Part shown: piece after piece, positions 1 through 7,631 of the stretch | How the letters are laid out: every line of letters starts with the position of its first letter | How positions within the stretch are numbered: position 1 is the stretch's first letter | DNA from: CAZVAR01 sp964625225 | Lineage (GTDB): Bacteria; Pseudomonadota; Alphaproteobacteria; JAJUGE01 | Length of the DNA: 19,185 bases | Reading direction: 5' to 3' | Assembly: GCA_964625225.1 (NCBI GenBank) | Contig: CAZVAR010000072.1 | Location: 1 to 19,185 of the forward strand | Translations under genes and position numbers: made by a program | The notes under the pieces: generated by a model | Database searches by the model: none | Told to the model about the DNA's origin: nothing | The model's input: the letters and a program-made list of their open reading frames with translations, nothing else

Positions 1-431
1 ATTGCGCGATGCAGCTCGTGCGCTGGCCGAAGCAGTTCGACGTGATCGTCACCGACAATCTGTTCGGCGACATCCTGTCCGACTGCGCCGCCATGCTGAC
101 CGGCTCCCTCGGCATGCTCGCCTCCGCATCGCTGGGCGCCGCCGACCCGCAAACGGGCCGCCGACCGGCGCTCTACGAGCCGGTTCACGGCAGCGCTCCG
201 GACATCGCCGGCCAGGGCAAGGCCAATCCGCTGGCGGCCATCGGCAGCGCGGCGCTGATGTTCCGCTGGTCGTTCGACCGGCCGGAGGATGCCGATCTGA
301 TCGAGCGTGCAGTGGATCGCGTCCTGGCGGAGGGCTACCGGACCGCCGATATCGCCGGGCCGGGGACCAAGACGGTATCGACTTCGGGCATGGGCGATGC
401 GGTCATCGCGGCGATGGAGCAGGACAACTGA
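1..431 (+). CDS. leuB: 3-isopropylmalate dehydrogenase, C-terminal part (5' end outside window)
   Basis: This is the last part of an isocitrate/isopropylmalate dehydrogenase-family enzyme, best read as LeuB, which oxidatively decarboxylates 3-isopropylmalate with NAD+ in cytosolic leucine synthesis. The reading frame is open from the first bases, so the start lies outside the window, and it ends with TGA at 429-431. Family signatures are the FDVIVTDNLFGDILSD stretch, whose aspartates bind the divalent metal, then MLTGSLGMLASASLG, then the LYEPVHGSAPDIAGQGKANP segment that forms the NAD pocket, and a closing VSTSGMGDAV. One detail is Cys in SDCAAML where most LeuB proteins have Glu. Tartrate dehydrogenase-type relatives share the fold, but the HGSAPDIAG segment and the overall match favour LeuB. 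It converges on cysE with a 48-bp gap and no clear terminator. Confidence 0.93.
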   Translation, partial: CAMQLVRWPKQFDVIVTDNLFGDILSDCAAMLTGSLGMLASASLGAADPQTGRRPALYEPVHGSAPDIAGQGKANPLAAIGSAALMFRWSFDRPEDADLIERAVDRVLAEGYRTADIAGPGTKTVSTSGMGDAVIAAMEQDN

Positions 432-479
432 GCCGGGACCCGAGGGGTAGGGAAACGGGCGGGACGAAGCCAATCGGCG

Positions 480-1181
480 CTAATGCCCCGTCCCGGTACG
501 CCGGAGTGTCGAGGCGAGCCCGTCGCGTTCCGCCTCCAGCGCCGCGATACGTTGGTTGAGCGTCTCGACCCGCTGCAACAATGTGGTCACGGCACAGGCG
601 ATCGGGTCGTCCACTCCCTCGCAGGGCAGACCATAGGCATCGAAGGACGGCCGCGATGGGCTGTCCTCGCGACGCGAGGCCGGGTGCGCCGGAATGCCGA
701 CTACGGTAACGCCCGGCGGCACCGCCTGCAGCACGACCGAGTTCGCGCCGATGCGCGCTCCCTTCCCGACCGTGAACGGCCCCAGCACCTGCGCGCCGGA
801 GCCGATGACGACCCCGTCCTCGACGGTGGGATGCCGCTTTCCCTTAGCGAGCGAAGTACCACCCAGCGTGACGCCCTGGTAGAGCGTCACGTCGTCGCCG
901 ATCTCGGCAGTCTCCCCGATCACCACCCCCATCCCGTGGTCGATGAAGAGCCGCTTGCCGATCTTCGCGCCGGGATGGATTTCGATCCCTGTAAAGAACC
1001 GACCGAGCTGCGACACGAAACGCCCGATCAGGTGCCAGCCGCGCACCCAAGCCGCATGCGCCACCCGGTAGAATAGCAGGGCATGGAAGCCCGGATAACA
1101 GAGGACCACTTCCATGCGCGACCGCAGCGCCGGGTCGCGCGCGACATAGGAGTCGATTTCGGCAAGGAGCCTCGCGAACAT
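480..1181 (-). CDS. cysE: serine O-acetyltransferase
   Basis: CysE acetylates L-serine with acetyl-CoA to give O-acetylserine, the precursor used by cysteine synthase. From the ATG at 1181 it is 233 residues. A longer frame to 1271 exists, but its extra 30 residues do not resemble the family, whereas MFARLLAEIDSYVARDPA is a typical start. An alpha-helical N-terminal part (about 1-65) leads to the left-handed beta-helix of hexapeptide repeats (about 66-165), with catalytic His82 in DHGMGVVIGETA and the KRHPT loop near 115-119. The C-terminus (about 195-228) is a predicted coiled coil and ends RTGTGH. It lacks the terminal isoleucine that in enteric CysE enters the cysteine synthase active site. 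It is divergent from the cysteine synthase gene across 135 bp, so the two steps are probably coordinated. Only a weak GAGA Shine-Dalgarno precedes the start. Confidence 0.95.
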   Translation of the reverse strand: MFARLLAEIDSYVARDPALRSRMEVVLCYPGFHALLFYRVAHAAWVRGWHLIGRFVSQLGRFFTGIEIHPGAKIGKRLFIDHGMGVVIGETAEIGDDVTLYQGVTLGGTSLAKGKRHPTVEDGVVIGSGAQVLGPFTVGKGARIGANSVVLQAVPPGVTVVGIPAHPASRREDSPSRPSFDAYGLPCEGVDDPIACAVTTLLQRVETLNQRIAALEAERDGLASTLRRTGTGH

Positions 1182-1252
1182 GGCGCGTCTCTCGAAGAAC
1201 GTCGACTCGGCCCAATATCGTTCGGGAACGGTGCAGGCGCAAGCAAGGCGGC

Positions 1253-1281
1253 TTGCCGCCCACGACTGCACGACCTACGCT
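1253..1281 (+). promoter_or_regulatory. candidate sigma-70 promoter for cysteine synthase
   Basis: TTGCCG at 1253-1258 and TACGCT at 1276-1281 are separated by exactly 17 bases, and the expected start of transcription would leave a leader of roughly 28 bases before the ATG at 1317. The -35 box overlaps a perfect 5-bp inverted repeat, GGCGG-CTTG-CCGCC (1248-1261 region), which could be an operator or chance in GC-rich DNA. The assignment rests on spacing and box similarity only. Confidence 0.33.
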
Positions 1282-1316
1282 CTTGCCGATCTGGCTCCCT
1301 GCGGCGGAGATACGGC

Positions 1317-2315
1317 ATGGACATCCGCGACGGCTTCGTCGGCGCAATCGGCAACACGCCCCTGATCCGGCTGCGCGGCCCGTCCGAAGCCACCGGCTGC
1401 GACATTCTGGGCAAGGCCGAATTCCAGAACCCGGGCGGCTCGGTCAAGGACCGCGCCGCGCTCGCCATCATCCTCGACGCCGAGCGGCGTGGCGAGTTGC
1501 GACCGGGCGGGCTGATCGTCGAAGGCACCGCCGGCAACACGGGGATCGGCCTTGCTCTTGTCGGGAATGCCCGCGGCTACCGGACCGTGATCGTCATCCC
1601 GGAAACGCAGAGCCAGGAGAAAAAGGACATGCTGCGGCTCTGCGGTGCAGAGCTGCGCGAGGTGCCCGCGGTTCCGTACAAGGATCCGAACAACTACGTG
1701 CACGTCTCCCGGCGGTTGGCCGAGGAGCTGGCACAGAAGGAACCGAACGGTGCGATCTGGGCCAACCAGTTCGACAACGTCGCCAACCGCCAGGGCCACT
1801 ACGAGACGACCGGCCCGGAGATCTGGGACCAGACCGATGGCACCGTCGACGGCTTCATCTGCGCAGTCGGCACCGGCGGCACGCTGGCCGGTACCGGCAT
1901 GGCCTTGAAGGAGCGTCGGAAGGACGTCGTGATCGGCCTTGCCGATCCGCTCGGGGCGGCGCTGCATAATTACTACGTCCATGGCGAGCTGAAGGCGACC
2001 GGCAGTTCCATCACGGAGGGTATCGGACAGGGTCGCATTACCGCGAACCTCGAAGGCGCACCCGTCGACGAATCATTCCAGATTCCCGACGAAGAGGCCC
2101 TCCCCGTGCTCTTCGACCTTGCCAAACACGAGGGGCTGGTGCTGGGCGGCTCCAGCGGCATCAACGTTGCGGGCGCGATCCGGCTGGCACGCAAGCTGGG
2201 TCCTGGACACCGGATCGTGACGGTGCTCTGCGACTCGGGCGAGCGCTATATGAGCAAGCTCTGGAATCCTGCCTTCCTGCGCGAGAAGGGCCTGCCGGTT
2301 CCCGACTGGCTCTGA
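1317..2315 (+). CDS. cysK: cysteine synthase A-type O-acetylserine sulfhydrylase (PLP)
   Basis: This pyridoxal-phosphate enzyme makes cysteine from O-acetylserine and sulfide. The 332-residue protein starts at the ATG at 1317, which has GGAG about 9 bases upstream. The frame is open back to 1083, but that part lies over cysE and does not resemble the family. Key residues are visible: Lys44 in NPGGSVKDR for the Schiff base, the TAGNTG substrate loop at 71-76 (TSGNTG in most CysK), the phosphate-binding GTGGT at 186-190, and Ser308 in CDSGERY beside the pyridine nitrogen. The TAGNTG variant and length fit the alphaproteobacterial cysteine synthase A branch. A cystathionine beta-synthase role is possible but less likely, because the protein has no heme or CBS domains and sits beside cysE. 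It converges on the M20 peptidase gene with a 15-bp gap. Confidence 0.92.
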   Translation: MDIRDGFVGAIGNTPLIRLRGPSEATGCDILGKAEFQNPGGSVKDRAALAIILDAERRGELRPGGLIVEGTAGNTGIGLALVGNARGYRTVIVIPETQSQEKKDMLRLCGAELREVPAVPYKDPNNYVHVSRRLAEELAQKEPNGAIWANQFDNVANRQGHYETTGPEIWDQTDGTVDGFICAVGTGGTLAGTGMALKERRKDVVIGLADPLGAALHNYYVHGELKATGSSITEGIGQGRITANLEGAPVDESFQIPDEEALPVLFDLAKHEGLVLGGSSGINVAGAIRLARKLGPGHRIVTVLCDSGERYMSKLWNPAFLREKGLPVPDWL

Positions 2316-2330
2316 CCGGCGGCCGGGCCG

Positions 2331-3458
2331 TCACTCCAGCGTCTCGAACAAACGCAGGAGCAGCCGTGCCCGGGGCTCGAGGCTGGAATAGAAGAGATGC
2401 TCCTCCTTGGTGTGGTGACCCGTGCCGATGACACCGAGTCCGTCCAGCGTCGGAATACCGAGAGCCCCGGTGAAATTGCCGTCGCTGCCGCCGCCTGCGG
2501 CGATATGGCCGGGCTCAAAGCCGATCTCGCGGGCAAGCGCAAGCGCGTGCTCATAGAGGCGTCGAATCTCCGGGCCCATCGCGAAGGGCGGCCGATGGAG
2601 GCCCCGCTCCACGACGACCCTCACGTCGGGATCGACCGGTTGCAGCGACAGCAGCCGACCGCGGACTTCCTCCTCGGCGGCACGGTCCGGCACAAGCGCC
2701 AGGATCTCCGCCTCGCAGGCGACGGGCACCACGTTGACGTGCGTCCCGCCGCGGATGTTGCCGACGTTGAGAGTGATGTTGCGGTCGTAGTCCGTCATCC
2801 CTTCGATGCGGAGGATCTGGTGCGCCATTTCCCGGATCGCGCTGCGCCCGTCCCGGTGACGGGAACCGGCATGGGCCGGCCGCCCCTCCGTGCGAATCCG
2901 ATAGCGAGCGATGCCGTAGCGGGCCGTCTTGAGTTCTCCGTTCTCGCCGGCCGGCTCGACCACAAGGACGATGGCGTGCCGCCGCGCCTCGGCTTCGATC
3001 GGGTCACGCGAGGTCGGACTCCCTATCTCCTCGTCCGGCACCAGCATGACCGTTACGGGTAGCCGCGGCCGGCGCCCCATCCGCTGTAAATGCCTCAGGG
3101 CATAAAAGGCGATGTAGTTGCCCCCCTTCATATCGGAGATGCCGGGACCGTAGACCCGGTCGCCCTCGCGGCGGAAGCGTAGCGGGCCGGACAGCGAACC
3201 GACCTCATGAACCGTGTCCAGGTGGCCGAGCACGAGAATCCCCGGGCCGTTGCGCTCGCCCGGAATGCGCGCCAGCACGATGTCGCCTAAGCCGTCCCGC
3301 CCCGGGATGCGCTCGATCGCAGCGCCGATCCCGCGATAGGCTGCCTCGGCGGCATCCATGCAACGGTTGACGCCTTCGGCGAAGTGGGTCGGGCTTTCGA
3401 TCTCGACCCACTGCCGCAGCCCATCGAGTATCTCCTCGGCATCAAAACGGTCGGTCAT
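2331..3458 (-). CDS. M20 family metallopeptidase, glutamate carboxypeptidase-like
   Basis: This 375-residue dinuclear-zinc hydrolase is closest in pattern to the carboxypeptidase G2 / glutamate carboxypeptidase branch of family M20, which removes C-terminal glutamate or related residues from small peptides and folate-like compounds. Visible metal and catalytic residues are His79 and Asp81 (GHLDTV), bridging Asp109 (GISDMKGG), the Glu143-Glu144 pair (PDEEIGS), Glu168 (VEPAG) and a late His348/His349 (GTGHHTKEEH). The dimerisation/lid domain spans roughly 185-295 and carries PAHAGSRHRDG. No signal peptide is seen, so it is probably cytosolic, unlike the secreted Pseudomonas enzyme. The start ATG overlaps the stop of the receiver gene as ATGA (3455-3458), indicating translational coupling. 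The true substrate cannot be read from sequence; ArgE/DapE-type deacylases are the main alternatives. Confidence 0.88.
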   Translation of the reverse strand: MTDRFDAEEILDGLRQWVEIESPTHFAEGVNRCMDAAEAAYRGIGAAIERIPGRDGLGDIVLARIPGERNGPGILVLGHLDTVHEVGSLSGPLRFRREGDRVYGPGISDMKGGNYIAFYALRHLQRMGRRPRLPVTVMLVPDEEIGSPTSRDPIEAEARRHAIVLVVEPAGENGELKTARYGIARYRIRTEGRPAHAGSRHRDGRSAIREMAHQILRIEGMTDYDRNITLNVGNIRGGTHVNVVPVACEAEILALVPDRAAEEEVRGRLLSLQPVDPDVRVVVERGLHRPPFAMGPEIRRLYEHALALAREIGFEPGHIAAGGGSDGNFTGALGIPTLDGLGVIGTGHHTKEEHLFYSSLEPRARLLLRLFETLE

Positions 3459-3904
3459 CGGCGGCTCCTTCGCTTGTCCCGGTCCGTCGTGGTGCCCTTG
3501 GCCGGATCGGGGTCTTCCTGCAGATCTGTCCTCATCGCTGCGAGTACTGCCCTAAGCAGGGCACCCGATGCGAGCCCCCTCGGCAGGATAGGCCCGAGCG
3601 CGCGGTCCCGCTCGCCGGCCGGCACATCCCGCTCGTCGCCGAGATAGGCGATCGCGAGATCGGGACGGCGCAGCCGGGCCATCCGCGCCAGGGTGAAGCC
3701 GGACGGCTGGCCCGGAATGCGAACTGCCGCGAGAAGGAGATCGATCCGCCGGGAACCACGCAGTACGTCGAGCGCGTCCACGACGGTGGTTGCATGCAGC
3801 ACTGCGAAGCCCGCACCGCGGAGCCGACGCCCGATCGCGTCGAAGGAGTCGGGCTCGTTCTCGGTGAGAAGGACGGTCGAGGGTAGCCTAGTGCCCGACG
3901 GCAT
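3455..3904 (-). CDS. degenerate response-regulator receiver (pseudo-receiver) protein
   Basis: The 149-residue protein has the alpha/beta layout of a CheY-like receiver, with a strand at 10-14, IDLLLAAVRIPG at 54-65 and RRPDLAIAYLGD at 79-90. It follows the pattern of stand-alone alphaproteobacterial receivers that read DLLLTDVRMPG...MARLRRPDLKVIYMTGY. Each landmark for phosphorylation is altered. The acidic pair is Glu15-Asn16, the phospho-acceptor Asp is Ala60, the Thr/Ser switch is Gly89, and the invariant Lys is Arg109. It should therefore not be phosphorylated in the usual way and may act as a constitutive protein-interaction module. The tail (about 126-149) is charged and probably disordered. 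The ATG at 3904 has only a weak ribosome-binding site. It is coupled by ATGA to the M20 peptidase gene and follows the glucan phosphorylase gene by 120 bp. Confidence 0.75.
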   Translation of the reverse strand: MPSGTRLPSTVLLTENEPDSFDAIGRRLRGAGFAVLHATTVVDALDVLRGSRRIDLLLAAVRIPGQPSGFTLARMARLRRPDLAIAYLGDERDVPAGERDRALGPILPRGLASGALLRAVLAAMRTDLQEDPDPAKGTTTDRDKRRSRR

Positions 3905-4000
3905 GACCCGGTTGCTCGGATTTCAGCGCCGCAGGCGCCACGATCACGGCGACGCGAGTATCGCGCTCCTCACGCCGCGGGCAAGCCGGAAAAGGGCAGC

Positions 4001-4023
4001 GCGACCGGCCTCGCCCCGGTCGC
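4001..4023 (-). terminator. hairpin just after the alpha-glucan phosphorylase stop, possible weak terminator
   Basis: A perfect 8-bp inverted repeat, GCGACCGG / CCGGTCGC, with a 7-base loop, begins 1 base past the phosphorylase stop codon (4025-4027). On the minus strand a run of four T follows after seven further bases (near 3990). The stem is strong, but the T tract is short and offset. It could be an intrinsic terminator, a partial attenuator, or a 3'-end stabilising hairpin before the downstream receiver gene. Confidence 0.45.
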
Positions 4024-4024
4024 C

Positions 4025-5734
4025 TTATCGAAGGTATGCCTCGGCCGCGTAGCGGCGCATCATCCGGTGGGTGTTGAAGTAGCTGCCGATCCTGCCGATC
4101 GCCTGCTTCATCATCCAGATCCAGCGGGCACGATCGCGATAATAAAGATCGAGCACGGTGTGCTGCAGCTTGTCGTAGAGTCGTTCCGCGTCCTGGCCTG
4201 CCGATCGGCCGTCGCCATTGCCGATCGCCCAGCCGGTCACGCCCTCCACGCAGGCCTCGACCCACCAGCCGTCCAGCACGCTGAAGTTCAACCCGCCGTT
4301 CAGAGCCGCCTTCATGCCCGAGGTCCCCGAGGCCTCCAGAGGGGGCAAAGGCGTGTTCAACCAGATGTCGGAGCCGCAGACCAGCGCGCGGGCGAGATCC
4401 ATGTCGTAATTCGGCAGAAAGGCGATCTTGATCTCACCTTCGAGCTCGCGGATGCACTCGTGGATCTGTGCGATAATCCGCTTGCCGTCCTCGTCGTGCG
4501 GGTGAGCCTTGCCGGACAGGACCACCTGAAACGGTCTCGCACGCGCGATTGCCCGCAGCCGGTCCGGATCCGAGAATAGGAGGTTCGCGCGCTTGTAGCC
4601 GGTCATCCGGCGCGCAAAGCCGATCAGCGGCACCTCGGGATCCATGACCAGACCGGCTATGCTCCTGACGCGCTCGATAAGCTGCTGCTTGGCCTCGGCA
4701 TGTGCGGCCCAGACCTCGGCGTCGCCGAGCTGGTCGGCGCGCATGAGTACCTCGGGATCAAGCCGCCAATCGGGCAGATGAGTATCGAACAGATGCGCAA
4801 AGCCCGATCCGGTCCATGTCGGTGCGTGCACGCCGTTCGTCACGGCATGGACCCGGTACCCCGGGAACATCCGGCGCGAGGTCTCGGCATGGCGCTTGGC
4901 GACGCCATTGACGTAGCCGCTCAGGTTGAGGGCCAACATCGTCATGTTCAGCCGCTCGGCACCGCCGAAGCGCTTCAGCGCGGCCAGATCGACGGATTCG
5001 CCTAGCACCTCTTCGACCAGGTCGTATGTGAACTGGTCGTGCCCGGCCTCGACTGGCGTATGGGTGGTGAAGATGCAGGCTTCCCGCACCCGCGCGGCAC
5101 CGGTACCGGTGCCGTCGCCATCGGCCGCAGGCGACGCGAACCGGTCGAGCAACTCGGTCACCAGCAGTGCCGAGTGTCCCTCGTTCAGGTGATATTTGTC
5201 GATATCGAAGCCCAGCGCCCGCAGAATGCGAACGCCGCCGATGCCAAGCACTGCCTCCTGCTTCAGCCGATACCGGCGGTCACCGCCATAGAGATGGTCG
5301 GTGATCTTCCGGTCCTCGGAGGTATTCTCGTCCAGATTCGTGTCGAGCAGGACGACCGGCGTTTCGTAGCCGGTAATGCCCCGGATCGTATACAGCCACG
5401 GCCGGATCCAGACCTCGCGCCCTTCGATCTCGACGGCAATCTTCGCCCCGAGCGGGCGGGCCCAACGCGCGGGGTCCCACGGGCTCGGTGCCTCGGTCTG
5501 CCGCCCCTCCGGGTCGATCTCCTGGCGCATGTAGCCGGCCCGCGTGATCAGCGTCACGAACACGACCGGCAGTTCGAGATCGGCGCATGTGCGCGCGGTG
5601 TCCCCGGCGAGCCCGCCAAGCCCGCCGCTATAGGTATGCATCTCCGGCCGGATCGCGATCTCCATCGTGAAATAGGCGATGCGCGTCCGCTTGAGATGCT
5701 GGTCCAGCCTGCTCATCCGTATCGACGTCTCCAT
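4025..5734 (-). CDS. glgP: alpha-glucan phosphorylase, short form (GT35)
   Basis: This PLP-dependent phosphorylase releases glucose-1-phosphate from the non-reducing ends of glycogen or maltodextrins. At 569 residues it belongs to the short bacterial/archaeal alpha-glucan phosphorylase group, well below the 800-odd residues of classical GlgP/MalP. Landmarks are YFTMEIA (21-27), the TYSGGLGGLAGD loop (34-45), YHLNEGHSA (181-189), HTPVEAGHD, FARRMTGYKRANLLF, and EASGTSGMKAALNGG with Lys475 as the PLP lysine. The ATG at 5734 has GGAT 7 bases upstream; Met7 (5716) is an alternative start with GGAG 12 bases upstream. No other glycogen gene (glgA, glgB, glgC, glgX) is in the window, so its role in glycogen turnover is inferred from the family. 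It is divergent from the lysine aminomutase operon across 556 bp. Confidence 0.92.
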   Translation of the reverse strand: METSIRMSRLDQHLKRTRIAYFTMEIAIRPEMHTYSGGLGGLAGDTARTCADLELPVVFVTLITRAGYMRQEIDPEGRQTEAPSPWDPARWARPLGAKIAVEIEGREVWIRPWLYTIRGITGYETPVVLLDTNLDENTSEDRKITDHLYGGDRRYRLKQEAVLGIGGVRILRALGFDIDKYHLNEGHSALLVTELLDRFASPAADGDGTGTGAARVREACIFTTHTPVEAGHDQFTYDLVEEVLGESVDLAALKRFGGAERLNMTMLALNLSGYVNGVAKRHAETSRRMFPGYRVHAVTNGVHAPTWTGSGFAHLFDTHLPDWRLDPEVLMRADQLGDAEVWAAHAEAKQQLIERVRSIAGLVMDPEVPLIGFARRMTGYKRANLLFSDPDRLRAIARARPFQVVLSGKAHPHDEDGKRIIAQIHECIRELEGEIKIAFLPNYDMDLARALVCGSDIWLNTPLPPLEASGTSGMKAALNGGLNFSVLDGWWVEACVEGVTGWAIGNGDGRSAGQDAERLYDKLQHTVLDLYYRDRARWIWMMKQAIGRIGSYFNTHRMMRRYAAEAYLR

Positions 5735-6290
5735 GACGCATCCGGGTCGCTAATCATATGGGCCTAGCGTCCGGACTCCGCAGGTCCTCTGAAAGGTTAT
5801 ACGACGATACCTAAACCGGAGATTAACCAAAGCCGCACTGGCCGCGGACGACAGGCCCGTCGCCGGTGTACCGCCGGCGTGAGAAAAGCGGCACGCGGCA
5901 GCTAAGCCGGCCGCGCGGAAGCAGCTTTGGGACCGTCCGCGCCCCAGGGAGTCAGGCACTGAATCCGTTGCGGGAGCTATGCCCCTGCCTCGCCGCCCGG
6001 ATGATGTCTGCCTGTTCTGGCCTCCCTCTGCCGCTACTCGCACTGGCGAACGGCAATGTTATCGCTGCCGAACGTTTGTCATACGTAATCCTTGTATACG
6101 CAGAATATATACTGAAGCACCATAGTTGGCATCCGGCTTGAACTTCCAGCGCCCTCAATAAAAAAGCAGTCGCAGCAGAAAAATTGCTTGAAACGAAGCC
6201 TGCCTCCGCGATATCGGCGCTCTGGGGGCGGATCGACGGCATCGGGCCGGCGGCGGCTCCCGCGCTCAAGCCTTGGAGGCTCGATCCCCG
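5735..6290. other. 556-bp divergent intergenic region with AT-rich island
   Basis: No convincing gene is seen between glgP and the aminomutase gene. Open frames here (for example 5750-6043 minus and 5866-6141 plus) translate to low-complexity Arg/Ala/Gly-rich sequence without family resemblance. Roughly 6050-6195 is clearly richer in A/T than its surroundings. It holds GTATAC and TATATA palindromes, TATACT at 6108-6113, an A-tract at 6160-6165 and another at 6179-6183. This is the natural place for the two divergent promoters and any regulator sites. No well-spaced promoter for glgP could be fixed. Confidence 0.55.
6188..6217 (+). promoter_or_regulatory. candidate promoter for the aminomutase operon
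   Basis: TTGAAA at 6188-6193 is followed after 18 bases by TATCGG at 6212-6217. That would give a leader of about 70 bases before the ATG at 6291. The -35 box is good; the -10 box matches only in its first three bases. TATACT at 6108-6113 is a better -10 but lacks a properly spaced -35, so the promoter position is uncertain. Confidence 0.28.
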
Positions 6291-7631
6291 ATGAGCGATG
6301 GCGTCCCCAGGAGCGACTCCCTCTCTCCCGGCCATGACGGCGCCGCGGAAACGACGGACGCGGACCCGCTTTCCATCCTTCCCGACCGCAGCAACGTCGT
6401 CCGCCTGCAGCCACGGCGGCAGACACGAACAGCGCTGCATCGGTTCCCGATCAGTGAGCGCGCGCAGATGTTCCGGCGCCGCTACTATCCTGCCGCCGGC
6501 ACGGCCGAATGGAACGATTGGCGCTGGCAGGCTCGCAATCGTGTCCGGAGCCTGGCGGCGCTGTCCCGCATCTTCGCACTCACAGAGGACGAGCGCACGG
6601 CGGCCGAGCGCCACACCGGCTCGCTCCCGGTCGGCATCACCCCCTACTATTCCAGCCTGATGAGCGGAACGGACCCGTCCGAGCCGCTGCGACGCACCCA
6701 TATCCCCGTCAACGGCGAGTATCTGCGCGCCCCGGGCGAATCTGACGACCCGCTCGGCGAAGATCACGACATGGCGGTCCCGGGCCTGGTGCATCGCTAT
6801 CCTGATCGGGTGCTTTTCCTGACCACCGGCTTCTGCTCGACCTACTGCCGGTACTGCACGCGATCGCGCATGGTCGGCGAGGTTGGCGGTGAGTACCATT
6901 TCAGCGTACCGCAATGGGAGACCGCCCTCGCCTATCTCGAGGCGCACACCGAGGTACGGGACGTTCTCCTCTCCGGCGGTGACCCGCTCACGATCCACGA
7001 CGAGAAGCTGGACTGGCTGCTCTCGCGGCTCCGGGCGATCAAGCACATCGAGTTTGTCCGCCTCGGAACCAAGGTACCAGCTGTCCTGCCGATGCGAATC
7101 ACCAAGGATCTCGCGCGCATGCTTCGCCGGCACCGGGTGTGGTTGTCGATCCACTTCACGCACCCCGACGAGCTGACCCCGGAGGTCACCGAGGCCTGCG
7201 ACCGCCTCGCCGATTCCGGCATCCCGCTCGGCAGCCAGACCGTGCTGTTGAAGGGCATCAACGACGATGCCGAAATCATGAAGTCGCTGATGCACGGACT
7301 GCTGATGCGGCGCGTCAGGCCATACTATCTGTACCAGTGCGACCCGATCTCCGGCTCTGCCCACTTCCGTACGCCGGTAGAGAAGGGACTGGAGATCATA
7401 GCCGCTCTGCGCGGTCACACGAGCGGCTATGCGGTTCCCACCTATGTGATCGACGCCCCCGGCGGCGGCGGCAAAATCCCATTGCTGCCCGACCCGGTCG
7501 CCGGCCGCGACGGCGGCGACCTGCTGCTCCGCAATTTCGAAGGCGGCATCTTCCGCTATCCGGACCCGGAAGGACGGCTTGGCACAGATAAGGGCCGGAT
7601 ATGGGGGGCAGAGCCATGCGCGTCGGCCTGA
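6291..7631 (+). CDS. kamA: lysine 2,3-aminomutase (radical SAM, PLP)
   Basis: KamA converts L-lysine to L-beta-lysine using a [4Fe-4S] cluster, S-adenosylmethionine and PLP. The ATG at 6291 is chosen because GGAGG at 6275-6279 sits 11 bases upstream; an upstream in-frame TTG at 6273 overlaps that site. The protein is 446 residues. Cluster cysteines are Cys182, Cys186 and Cys189 (FCSTYCRYC), followed by the SAM-binding LLSGGDPL near 226-233. The residues that hold the lysine side-chain amine in the Clostridium enzyme are both aspartate here, Asp351 (QCDPISG) and Asp388 (IDAPGGGGK), with PLP lysine Lys395. Glutamate 2,3-aminomutases replace those aspartates, so lysine is the likely substrate. 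The shorter EpmB enzymes lack this N-terminal length. The first 45 residues look disordered. The 3' end overlaps the next gene by 16 bases. Confidence 0.93.
   Translation: MSDGVPRSDSLSPGHDGAAETTDADPLSILPDRSNVVRLQPRRQTRTALHRFPISERAQMFRRRYYPAAGTAEWNDWRWQARNRVRSLAALSRIFALTEDERTAAERHTGSLPVGITPYYSSLMSGTDPSEPLRRTHIPVNGEYLRAPGESDDPLGEDHDMAVPGLVHRYPDRVLFLTTGFCSTYCRYCTRSRMVGEVGGEYHFSVPQWETALAYLEAHTEVRDVLLSGGDPLTIHDEKLDWLLSRLRAIKHIEFVRLGTKVPAVLPMRITKDLARMLRRHRVWLSIHFTHPDELTPEVTEACDRLADSGIPLGSQTVLLKGINDDAEIMKSLMHGLLMRRVRPYYLYQCDPISGSAHFRTPVEKGLEIIAALRGHTSGYAVPTYVIDAPGGGGKIPLLPDPVAGRDGGDLLLRNFEGGIFRYPDPEGRLGTDKGRIWGAEPCASA

Noticed and set aside
1248..1261. GGCGG-CTTG-CCGCC inverted repeat as an operator between cysE and cysK
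   Set aside because: A 5-bp GC-only stem is expected by chance here; it is mentioned only alongside the candidate promoter.
1275..1982. 235-codon minus-strand frame over the cysteine synthase gene
   Set aside because: It is a mirror of the cysK codons, with no motifs, and the plus-strand protein is unmistakable.
5750..6043. Possible small minus-strand gene upstream of glgP
   Set aside because: The translation is low-complexity and Arg/Ala/Gly-rich, with no ribosome-binding site of note and no recognisable fold.
5952..7418. 488-codon open frame on the minus strand across kamA and its upstream region
   Set aside because: It is antisense to a clearly recognised radical SAM gene and its translation has no family resemblance; long antisense frames are common in GC-rich DNA.
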